From assembly GCF_008704395.1 (NCBI RefSeq), contig NZ_CP023695.1, positions 2,480,001 to 2,544,000 of the forward strand: 64,000 bases of DNA. Reading direction: 5' to 3'. Every line of letters starts with the position of its first letter. Within the stretch, counting starts at the first letter, position 1. Origin of the DNA: Streptomyces alboniger. Lineage in GTDB: Bacteria > Actinomycetota > Actinomycetes > Streptomycetales > Streptomycetaceae. Below, piece by piece: positions 7,562 through 14,775 of this stretch. The translations under genes and the position numbers were made by a program. A model generated the notes under the pieces. That model did no database searches, was not told the DNA's origin, and was given only the letters and a program-made list of their open reading frames with translations.

Positions 7562-8940
7562 CCGTAGGCCTCCTCGAAGGCGGCCACGGCGGCGCAGGCC
7601 TGACGGAAGGTGATGTCGCGGAACCCGTCCGGTTCCACCGGGACGGCGGGTGAGCGCGGGGTGCCGTCGGCGGGTACTCCGCTGCCGCCGCGGAATCGGC
7701 CCCGCAGGTACGGGGAGAGGCGTTCGCCGTGCCGTGCCAGCCAGCCCAGCGTGGCCTCGTAGGCGTCGTCCGGACCCACCGCGCGCAGGCTCGCCAGCAG
7801 GCCCTCCATGAGTTCCGTGTCGGCGGGCGAGGTGCTGGGCGGGCACAGCATGAAGGCCTGGGCGGGCAGCAGGACGAACGCCAACGGACGTGCCTCGTCG
7901 AAGTGGTGGACCAGGGGCGAGGCGATGGCGCGCAGCGAGCGGACGGTGGAGCGACGGGTCAGGTAGCCACCGCGCCGGGGCGGGCAGCCGGCCATGGCGC
8001 GGGCGCCCCAGTGGAGGTGGGTGATGAAAGGACTCTCGGCCGCCTTTCCCGCGCCCTCGGGGTGGTGGGTGTCCAGGAGGCCGAACAGGACATTGGTCAG
8101 CGGCAGCGACATCACCGGCAGCACGGGCGGCAGCTCGCCCAGCCGGGCGAAGAACGCGGCCGGTTCGACCAGCGCCCGGACCAGCTCCATCACCGCCTCG
8201 GCGAGCGCGCGGGCGGAGGGGAAGCGGTGCCCGTCCAGCACGTACGCCGAACCGTCACGGATGACATCACAGCGGCCGACCGTGCCGTCGGGCCGTGCGG
8301 CCTGGCTGATCAGCTCGGACAGCCGGGTGCCCTGCTTGGCCGTGCGGTCCGCCTGTTCGATCAGCAGGGTGAGCATGTCGGTCACCAGCCGGTCGTTCTC
8401 GACGAGGACGTCCGCCCATTGCCGGAAGCGGAATTCCGGGATCTGGCGCATGCGCCGCCAGTGCAGGTCGACGAGCGGCACCAGTCCGCCGTCGGCTTCC
8501 GCCTGGACCACGGGACAGAACAGCGGGCGGTCGCGGTCCCGGCGGACGAATGCGGTCCCGTCCCAGGTGCGCAGGGTGAGCACGTCGCGTCGGCCGTGCC
8601 GGATCAGTGAGCCCGGCTGGTAGGCCTCGTCCCCGCCCTCCGTCTCGGCCTCGGTCCGCGTGAACCCGTAGATCAACGGATAGCCGTACCCGGCGCGACA
8701 GATCGCGGTGTTGAAATCCATGGGTCCGGACCGCCCGAGTGCGATGTCCTCCCAGTTGCCGAGGTGGCCGGTGCGGGGCGGCACCAGGTCCGTGTGCCGG
8801 TGCAGCAGGTCCACCAGTGTGCCGATCCGCACGTCGTGGGTGCCCGTGTGCACGGGGACGAAGGCTTTGTCACCGGAGGCCAGCGCGTCCGCGTGGGCGG
8901 CGTGCGCCAGGCCGAGTTCGTCGAGGACGGGCCGGTTCAC
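7558..8940 (-). CDS. Unrecognised 460-aa cluster protein
   Basis: I do not recognise this 460-residue protein. It starts with GTG at 8940, overlapping the aconitase stop (GTGA), and its own stop overlaps the epimerase start (ATGA), so it is locked into the operon. It has no signal peptide or clear membrane helix and is rich in Arg, His and Leu. Possible motif-like stretches are HTGTHDVRIG at about 31-40, RPLFCPVVQAEADGG near 138-152, THLHWGARAMAGCPPRRGG near 310-328 and several His and Cys that could bind metal or sit in an active site. Codon use matches its neighbours. It is central to the operon between the TCA-like enzymes and the tailoring enzymes, so it probably catalyses an essential step. 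Confidence 0.85.
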   Translation of the reverse strand: MNRPVLDELGLAHAAHADALASGDKAFVPVHTGTHDVRIGTLVDLLHRHTDLVPPRTGHLGNWEDIALGRSGPMDFNTAICRAGYGYPLIYGFTRTEAETEGGDEAYQPGSLIRHGRRDVLTLRTWDGTAFVRRDRDRPLFCPVVQAEADGGLVPLVDLHWRRMRQIPEFRFRQWADVLVENDRLVTDMLTLLIEQADRTAKQGTRLSELISQAARPDGTVGRCDVIRDGSAYVLDGHRFPSARALAEAVMELVRALVEPAAFFARLGELPPVLPVMSLPLTNVLFGLLDTHHPEGAGKAAESPFITHLHWGARAMAGCPPRRGGYLTRRSTVRSLRAIASPLVHHFDEARPLAFVLLPAQAFMLCPPSTSPADTELMEGLLASLRAVGPDDAYEATLGWLARHGERLSPYLRGRFRGGSGVPADGTPRSPAVPVEPDGFRDITFRQACAAVAAFEEAYG

Positions 8941-11489
8941 GGGGCATCACTCGCGCCCAGCCGCGTCAGCAGATGCGGCAGCATGCCGCCCGCCAGCAGG
9001 ACGTCCCACTCACCCGCCGAGCGCACGTCGGCTCGTACGGTGAAGGAGCGGCCGTCGGCCACGACCTCGGCACGGCCTGTCTCGCGCACGTGGTCGAGGC
9101 CCAGGTCGAACGTCTCGTGTCCGGTCAGGCCGATGTCGCGCCAGCCGCGCCCTTCGGGCAGCAGCAGGGGGAGGATGCCCATCGCGCAGAGATTGGCGCG
9201 GTGGATGCGCTCGAAGCTTTCCGCCACCACGGCACGCACGCCCAGCAGCCACGGCCCCTTGGCGGCCCAGTCACGCGACGAACCCATGCCGTAGGAGCGT
9301 CCGGCCAGCACGATCAGCGGGGTACCCGCGTCCGTGTAGCGGCGTGCGGCCTCGTACACGGGCAGGCGCACCCCGCTCGGCAGGTGGAGCGTGTCGCCGC
9401 CCGAGGGGCCCTCCGCGAGGAGGTGGTTGGTCAGCCGCGGGTTGCTGAAGGTGCCCCGGGCCATCACTTCGTGGTTGCCGCGCCGCGAGCCGTAGGAGTT
9501 GAAGGCTCGCACCCCTCTCTCCTTGAGGAAGCGGCCTGCCGGGGAGTCGGCGGAGATGGCGCCCACCGGCGATATGTGGTCGGTGCTGACGTCGTCCCCG
9601 AGGGCGAGCAGCGCCCGTGCGCCGGTGAGCGGGCCCCGGAGGGGGCGGGCCGCGTCGGCGTACGTGGGGGGCCGGATGTAGGTGGAGCCCGGATCCCAGG
9701 AGAAGGCGTCGGTGTCCGAGGCGGTCACGGCGTCCCAGCCGGGCTGTGGCCCCGGCGCGTCGGTGAAGACGTCGGGCGTGACGAACTCGGCCTCAAGCGC
9801 CTGCAGTTCGGCGTCGGTAGGCCACAGGTCGGCCAGGAAGACGGGGCGCAGGTCCGGACCGGTACCCAGCGGCTCGCGCGCCGGGTCGGCGCGGACGTGG
9901 CCCATCAGTGCCAGGGCGACGACGAGGGCGGGTGAGGCCAGGTAGCCGGCACGGACCTGAGCGTGCACCCTGGCTTCGAAGTTGCGATTGCCGCTCAGGA
10001 CGGCCGCAACGGTCAGGCCCGCCCGGTCGACGGCCCGGCCGACTCCCTCGTTGAGCGGTCCGCTGCCGCCGTTGCACGTCATGCAGCCGTATCCGACGAG
10101 GTGGAAGCCGAGCTTCTCCAAGTCGGCGAGCAACCCCGCGTCCTTGAGGTACCGGGTCACCGCCCTGGAGCCGGGAGCCAGACTGGTCTTGACGTGCGCG
10201 GGTACGGAAAGCCCCAGCTGGACCGCCCGGCGGGCGAGCAGGCCTGCCGCGAGCATCGCCTTCGGGTTGGACGTGCTGGTGCAGGACGTGATGGACGCGA
10301 TGACGAGGTCGCCGTCGGTGACACCGCTGTCCGAGCGCGGGGTCCCGGGGGACAACGCGGCGAAGGAGGTGGCCAGTTCGGACAGCGAGATGCGCTGGTC
10401 GGGGCGGCTGGGGCCGGCGAGGTTCGGCCCGACCCGCGACAGATCGAACTCGATCACGCGGCTGAAGCCGGGCTCTTTGTCCTCCCTCCACAGTCGCTGG
10501 TGCCTGTAGTACGCGGCCACGAGCGCCACGTCGGCAGCGTGGCGGCCCGTGCGCAGCAGGTAGTCCAGGGTCTCCTCGTCCACGGGGAAGAACGCGGACA
10601 TCGCCCCGTACTCGGGGGCCATGTTGGCGATCGTGCACCGGTCGGGCGCCGAGAGCGCACCGGCCGACGGGCCGGTGAATTCGAGCATGAGGCCCCGGAC
10701 GTTCTCCTGACGCAGTTGTTCGGTGAGCGCGAGAACCACATCCGTGGGTGTGGTGCCGGGGGGCGCGGTGCCGGTGAGCCGGACCCCGACGACGGGCGGG
10801 ATGCGGAGGGGCTGGGCGAGTCCCAGGATCAGGGACTCCGCCTCCAGGCCGCCGACACCCCAGCCGAGCACGCCGAGCCCGTTGACCATGGTGGTGTGGC
10901 TGTCGGTGCCGATCACCGTGTCGGGGAAGAGCAGGTCGCCGGGACCGCGGGCGACGACGGTCGCGAGCTGCTCCAGATTGACCTGGTGGACGATGCCCCG
11001 GCCCGGCGGGATGACCCGCAGCCCGTCGAAGGCGCCTTCGGCCCACTTCAGGAACGCGTACCGCTCCCGGTTGCGGTCCAGCTCCAGCGCCTCGTTGCGG
11101 ACGATCGCGTCGGGCCTGCCCGCGAAGTCGGTCTGGACGGAATGGTCCACGACCACGTCCACGGGCAGCGCCGGGTTGATGCGGCCGGGTACAGCGGCTC
11201 GGTCCCGCAGTGCGGCGAGATCGACGAGCAGCGGGATTCCCGTGTAGTCCTGTACGAGGATCCGGGCGGGCTGGAACACCATCTCGACGTCGGGGTCCTC
11301 CCCCGCCGCCAGCCGCTTCCCCAGCGTGGCCGCGGTCGCGGGGTCGCCCGAGCGCAGCAGGGACTCCAGCAGGACGCGCCCGCTGTACGGAACGGCTCCC
11401 AGGTCGAACCCGCGGTTCGCGGCGAACGCGGGCAGGTCGTACAACTCGACGCGCCGGCCCTCCAGGTGTGTGGTGCTGACGGCCGTCAT
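8937..11489 (-). CDS. Aconitase-family hydro-lyase of the biosynthetic cluster
   Basis: An 850-residue AcnA-type aconitase homologue, shorter than the usual ~890-900. The [4Fe-4S] ligands Cys403 (ITSCTSTSNP), Cys469 and Cys472 (GYGCMTCNGG) are present with the canonical spacing of 66 and 3. The swivelling domain has DDVSTDHISPVG, SYGSRRGNHEV and the SSRDWAAKG loop, so the machinery for dehydration and rehydration of a citrate-like acid is intact. Differences from housekeeping AcnA stand out near substrate-binding loops: GCMTCNGGSG where AcnA has GCTTCIGNSG, and AGRSYGMGSS where AcnA has AGKEYGSGSS. These may signal an altered substrate. ATG 11489 overlaps the ACP-citrate synthase stop (ATGA). 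Its place next to a carrier-fused citrate synthase and an adenylation enzyme argues for a pathway enzyme rather than the TCA cycle aconitase. Confidence 0.9.
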   Translation of the reverse strand: MTAVSTTHLEGRRVELYDLPAFAANRGFDLGAVPYSGRVLLESLLRSGDPATAATLGKRLAAGEDPDVEMVFQPARILVQDYTGIPLLVDLAALRDRAAVPGRINPALPVDVVVDHSVQTDFAGRPDAIVRNEALELDRNRERYAFLKWAEGAFDGLRVIPPGRGIVHQVNLEQLATVVARGPGDLLFPDTVIGTDSHTTMVNGLGVLGWGVGGLEAESLILGLAQPLRIPPVVGVRLTGTAPPGTTPTDVVLALTEQLRQENVRGLMLEFTGPSAGALSAPDRCTIANMAPEYGAMSAFFPVDEETLDYLLRTGRHAADVALVAAYYRHQRLWREDKEPGFSRVIEFDLSRVGPNLAGPSRPDQRISLSELATSFAALSPGTPRSDSGVTDGDLVIASITSCTSTSNPKAMLAAGLLARRAVQLGLSVPAHVKTSLAPGSRAVTRYLKDAGLLADLEKLGFHLVGYGCMTCNGGSGPLNEGVGRAVDRAGLTVAAVLSGNRNFEARVHAQVRAGYLASPALVVALALMGHVRADPAREPLGTGPDLRPVFLADLWPTDAELQALEAEFVTPDVFTDAPGPQPGWDAVTASDTDAFSWDPGSTYIRPPTYADAARPLRGPLTGARALLALGDDVSTDHISPVGAISADSPAGRFLKERGVRAFNSYGSRRGNHEVMARGTFSNPRLTNHLLAEGPSGGDTLHLPSGVRLPVYEAARRYTDAGTPLIVLAGRSYGMGSSRDWAAKGPWLLGVRAVVAESFERIHRANLCAMGILPLLLPEGRGWRDIGLTGHETFDLGLDHVRETGRAEVVADGRSFTVRADVRSAGEWDVLLAGGMLPHLLTRLGASDAP

Positions 11490-12883
11490 CGAACCCGCAC
11501 CTCCGCGGCCGCGGCTCCCGGGTGGGTGAGCCCCGTCGGCCCGACGTAGTCGAGGAGGGGCCGGATGAGCACGTTGTTGGCCTGCTGTTCCAGCGCCTGG
11601 GCCACCCAGCCCGCGGTGCGTCCCACGACGAACAGCGGCACGGCCAGGTCGTCGGGCAGTCCGAGGAGGCGGTAGGCGAGGCCGGCGTACAGATCGACGT
11701 TGGGGGCGAGGCCGTGCCGGCTGTACGGGCGCATCGCCTCGGCGACGGCGTCAAGGATGGCGAGGCCGTCGCGGTCGTCGCGCTCCTGGCTCAGTTCCAC
11801 GACGGTGGCGCGCAGATGACGCACGCGAGGGTCCTCGGTGCGGTAGACGCGATGACCGAACCCCATGACCGGTTCTCCCCGGCCGCGCAGGTCGGCCACG
11901 TACTGCTCGGCCCGTTCGGGCGACCCCACCTCGTCGATGATCCGGACCACGCGTTCGGCGGCGCCGCCGTGGACCGAGCCGGCGAAGGTGGCGATGGCGG
12001 CGGTGAACGCGGCCGTCATCCCTGCCCGGGAACCGGTCGCGACGCGCGCGGCGAACGCCGACGCGTTGGAGCTGTGGTCGGCGTGGACGATGAAACCCTT
12101 GTTCATGAAGCGCACGGCCGCCTCGCTCGGCGGTTCGCCGAGCAGTGCGCTCAGGAAGGCGTGCGCGTAGGAGTTCTCCTCGGTGGAGAAGACCGGCTCA
12201 CGCCCGCTGCGGTAGGCGTGATGGGCGGCGACGAGCATGGGCACCTGGGCGATCAGCGCGATCCCGGTGTCGCGGGCCTGCTCGTACGTCTCGTCGAGGG
12301 AGACGGCACGCCTCGGCGCGAACGCGCCGAGGGCTGACACACAGGTGCGCAGGGCCTCCATCGGGTGCGCGTGAGCGAGCGACCTGGAGAGCGCGAGCAC
12401 CTGGTCCGGTAGGCACCGCGCGGCACGCAGTTCCTTCTCGAAGGCGGCCAGGGCTGACTCATCGGGAAGTTCGCCGTGCACGAGCAGGTGGGCGACCTCT
12501 TCGAAGGAGGCGTACTCGGCCAGGTCGTGGATGCTGTAGCCGCGGTACTCCAGAGTGCCCGCCACTCCGTCGATCCGCGTGATGGTGGTCTCGTCGAAGC
12601 TGACGCCGTCGAGCCCGCGTCTCACGGTGCGGGGCGGGGCCGCGGCGGGGTGTGCGGCGGGCTGCCGCTGGCCTTCCACGAAGTCACGTATCGCGGCCAC
12701 GGACCGTAAGGAGAGGGTGAGTTCGTCATCGATCGTCACGCCGTACTCGCTCTCCAGCGCCACCATCAGCGAGACATGACCGAGTGAGTCCCACTCCCTG
12801 ATCGACTGGTATTCCAGCGTGTCGGTGATCCGGTCTTCGGCCAGGCCCAGGGTATGGGCGATGAGGGCGTCGACACTGCGCAT
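11486..12883 (-). CDS. Acyl carrier protein - citrate synthase fusion; contains a TTA codon
   Basis: A 465-residue fusion. Residues 1-75 are an acyl carrier protein with the phosphopantetheine site at Ser33 (REWDSLGHVSLM). After a Pro/Ala linker (about 76-88), residues 90-465 are a complete bacterial citrate synthase with catalytic His305 (SVHGGAAE), His344 (MGFGHRVY) and Asp397 (NVDLYAG), plus the C-terminal IRPLLDYVGP segment. The usual HGGANE is HGGAAE here. The arrangement suggests that the enolate donor is an acyl-pantetheine held on the fused carrier rather than acetyl-CoA, with attack on a 2-oxo acid such as oxaloacetate. Codon 59 (bases 12707-12709) is TTA, so translation may depend on bldA. 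The start has a strong GGAGG site and follows the adenylation gene by 57 nt. I know of no described enzyme with this domain order, though I cannot search. Confidence 0.9.
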   Translation of the reverse strand: MRSVDALIAHTLGLAEDRITDTLEYQSIREWDSLGHVSLMVALESEYGVTIDDELTLSLRSVAAIRDFVEGQRQPAAHPAAAPPRTVRRGLDGVSFDETTITRIDGVAGTLEYRGYSIHDLAEYASFEEVAHLLVHGELPDESALAAFEKELRAARCLPDQVLALSRSLAHAHPMEALRTCVSALGAFAPRRAVSLDETYEQARDTGIALIAQVPMLVAAHHAYRSGREPVFSTEENSYAHAFLSALLGEPPSEAAVRFMNKGFIVHADHSSNASAFAARVATGSRAGMTAAFTAAIATFAGSVHGGAAERVVRIIDEVGSPERAEQYVADLRGRGEPVMGFGHRVYRTEDPRVRHLRATVVELSQERDDRDGLAILDAVAEAMRPYSRHGLAPNVDLYAGLAYRLLGLPDDLAVPLFVVGRTAGWVAQALEQQANNVLIRPLLDYVGPTGLTHPGAAAAEVRVR

Positions 12884-12940
12884 GGGGTTCCCTCCTGCGG
12901 TACACGGGTGGGGGCGGGGTTCGTCAAACGGCCGGGGAGG

Positions 12941-14515
12941 TCAGCGGGAGCCGTCGGCCCGGTCGGCCAGGAACCGGCGCAGGGCGGCGCGGTCCACCTT
13001 GCCGTTGGAGTTGACGGGCATCTCCTCGATGACGTGAACGGCCTTCGGGACCATGTAGGCGGGCAGCTCCCGCGCGCAGGCGTCGCTCAGGGCCCGCGGA
13101 TCGTCGACGCCGACCACCACCGCGGTGATCGTCCCCGCGTCCGGCCACACCAGGGCCACGGCCTCCAGAGCCCCTGCCCTGCGCGCCGCCGCCTCGATCT
13201 CGCCCAGTTCGACCCGGTGGCCGCCCACCTTGACCTGCTGGTCGTTGCGGCCGAGGCAGACGTACTGGCCGTCGATGTGCCGCACGAGGTCGCCGGTGCG
13301 GTAGTACGACCTGCCGTCCCGCTCGAAGTACCGCTGGGCCGTCAGCTCCGGAGCACGCCAGTAGCCGGGGGTGGTCTGTGGGCCCGCGACGCAGAGTTCG
13401 CCCGCCTCGCCGTCCGCGACCTCGTTGTCGTCCTCGTCCACGACGAGGGCGTCGAGCCCGGGGTGGGGCCTCCCGATGGGCACGTTGTCGTGCACGCACT
13501 CGGCGGGGCTCGTGGCCGGGTCCCAGCGATAGGCGGTGCAGGCGATGGTCAGTTCCGTCGGCCCGTACAGGTTCTCCACGACGGAATGCGGCGCCGCCGC
13601 CTGCCATGCCTCGGCGGTGGCCCTGGGCAGCGACTCGCCGCAGAACAGACTCCAGCGCAGGGTCGGCATCGTCCCCGGCAGCAATGCGCCGCGCTTGCGC
13701 AGGACGGCCGCGACCGACGGCACGGAGAACCAGACCGTGATGCCGTTGCGCTCCACGTACTTGGAGGGCGCGAGCAGCTCGATGGGGTCCATGGCACAGA
13801 CTCGGGCGCCGTGCTCCCACGCCATGAACAGGTCGAAGACCGACAGGTCGAAGGTCTGGTCGAAGGTCTGGGTGAGCCGGTCGTCGGCCGTCAGGCGGTA
13901 GCGGTCCTGGTGGGCGTCCAGGAAGGCGCGCACGTTGGCGTGTGTGACGGGCACCCCTTTGGGCACACCCGTACTGCCCGAGGTGAACAGCAGATACGCG
14001 GGGTCGTCCGGTGCCGGCTCGGGAAGTTCCGCCAGAGGGGCGAAGGCGGCGAGATCGGCGGCGTCCAGCACCCGGTGTCCGTGCAGTGCGGGAACGTCCG
14101 CGCGCGGCGTCTCGGGCAGCACGATGACGGGCCGGGACGCCACGGAGCCGAGGATTTCCGGGAGTTGGGGCGCGGAGGCGGCATCGACGAGGACGGCGTC
14201 GACGTCGGCGCGCTCCAGCATGGTGCGGGTCCGGGACAGCGGGAACTTCCGGTTCAACGGCACGAAGGCGGCGCCTGCGAAGAGCGCGGCCGCCACGCCC
14301 AGATAGGAGACCTGGCTGCGCGCGGCGAACACCCCGACCCTCCGGGGCCGCCCGCCGGTCGTCTCGACGAGTGCCGCCGCCCAGCGTCGCGCGGTGGCGG
14401 TGAACTCCTCGTACGTGTAGGTACGGCGTCCCAGGGTGAGCGCGACATTGCCCGGGCGCGTACTCGCCTGCTCAAGCAGTCCGGCGCCCAGGCGTCGGGT
14501 GAGTGCTGTGGTCAT
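12941..14515 (-). CDS. Stand-alone DltA-like amino acid adenylation enzyme
   Basis: A 524-residue adenylation enzyme with no carrier or condensation domain. Core motifs are A3 LLFTSGSTGVPKG (175-187), A5 NLYGPTE (315-321), A7 YRTGDL (405-410), A8 GRNDQQVKVGGHRVELGEIE (422-441) and A10 NSNGKVDR (502-509, Lys506). The segments FDLSVFDLF, ITVWFSVPS and LFCGESLP resemble D-alanine:carrier ligase DltA. By hand alignment to GrsA the ten specificity positions read D-L-F-F-L-C-L-I-A-K. Asp223 at position 235 points to an alpha-amino acid, but the full code matches no substrate I know. As first gene of the operon, 57 nt before the ACP-citrate synthase, it most likely loads that carrier at Ser33 with an ATP-activated amino or carboxylic acid. 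Confidence 0.9.
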   Translation of the reverse strand: MTTALTRRLGAGLLEQASTRPGNVALTLGRRTYTYEEFTATARRWAAALVETTGGRPRRVGVFAARSQVSYLGVAAALFAGAAFVPLNRKFPLSRTRTMLERADVDAVLVDAASAPQLPEILGSVASRPVIVLPETPRADVPALHGHRVLDAADLAAFAPLAELPEPAPDDPAYLLFTSGSTGVPKGVPVTHANVRAFLDAHQDRYRLTADDRLTQTFDQTFDLSVFDLFMAWEHGARVCAMDPIELLAPSKYVERNGITVWFSVPSVAAVLRKRGALLPGTMPTLRWSLFCGESLPRATAEAWQAAAPHSVVENLYGPTELTIACTAYRWDPATSPAECVHDNVPIGRPHPGLDALVVDEDDNEVADGEAGELCVAGPQTTPGYWRAPELTAQRYFERDGRSYYRTGDLVRHIDGQYVCLGRNDQQVKVGGHRVELGEIEAAARRAGALEAVALVWPDAGTITAVVVGVDDPRALSDACARELPAYMVPKAVHVIEEMPVNSNGKVDRAALRRFLADRADGSR

Positions 14516-14775
14516 GTCCGTCCGAACTCGGTTGGCGGGAGGTCCGGCCGAACATAGCCCGGCTCGCTACCGGACAGCCCCTCGTGGGAGCACTTCCTCC
14601 AAAGCGAGCAAATCCCTTTCTGCCAAGGGTTTTCCCCCACCTCAGCCGGGCCCTCCGAGCCCTCGGCCGTGCCGAGCGCCGTGGGTTTTACGGGATCTAC
14701 TCCCTTCCCCGTCAGAACCACGCGGCGGTGAAGGGGTCATCTAGCCTCTCGTGAGCCACAGCGAGGAGCCCGTGT
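14516..14775. promoter_or_regulatory. Divergent promoter region of the biosynthetic operon and its exporter
   Basis: This 260-bp spacer separates the minus-strand nine-gene operon from the plus-strand MFS gene, so it must hold promoters for both. It contains a near-perfect inverted repeat, AAATCCCTT at 14610-14618 and AAGGGTTTT at 14625-14633, with a 6-nt centre and one mismatch. That is a plausible operator for a dimeric regulator such as the nearby CitB-like protein. No clear -10/-35 pair could be assigned by eye. A ribosome site GAGGAG precedes the MFS ATG. Confidence 0.55.

Noticed and set aside
8937..12883. Aconitase and citrate synthase as housekeeping TCA genes
   Set aside because: Citrate synthase is fused to an ACP and both are coupled to an adenylation enzyme, monooxygenase and ATP-grasp ligase; housekeeping copies are not organised this way.
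2468..14515. A phosphinothricin or FR-900098-type phosphonate cluster
   Set aside because: No PEP mutase, phosphonopyruvate decarboxylase or other C-P bond gene is present, and the carrier-fused citrate synthase differs from the known synthases.
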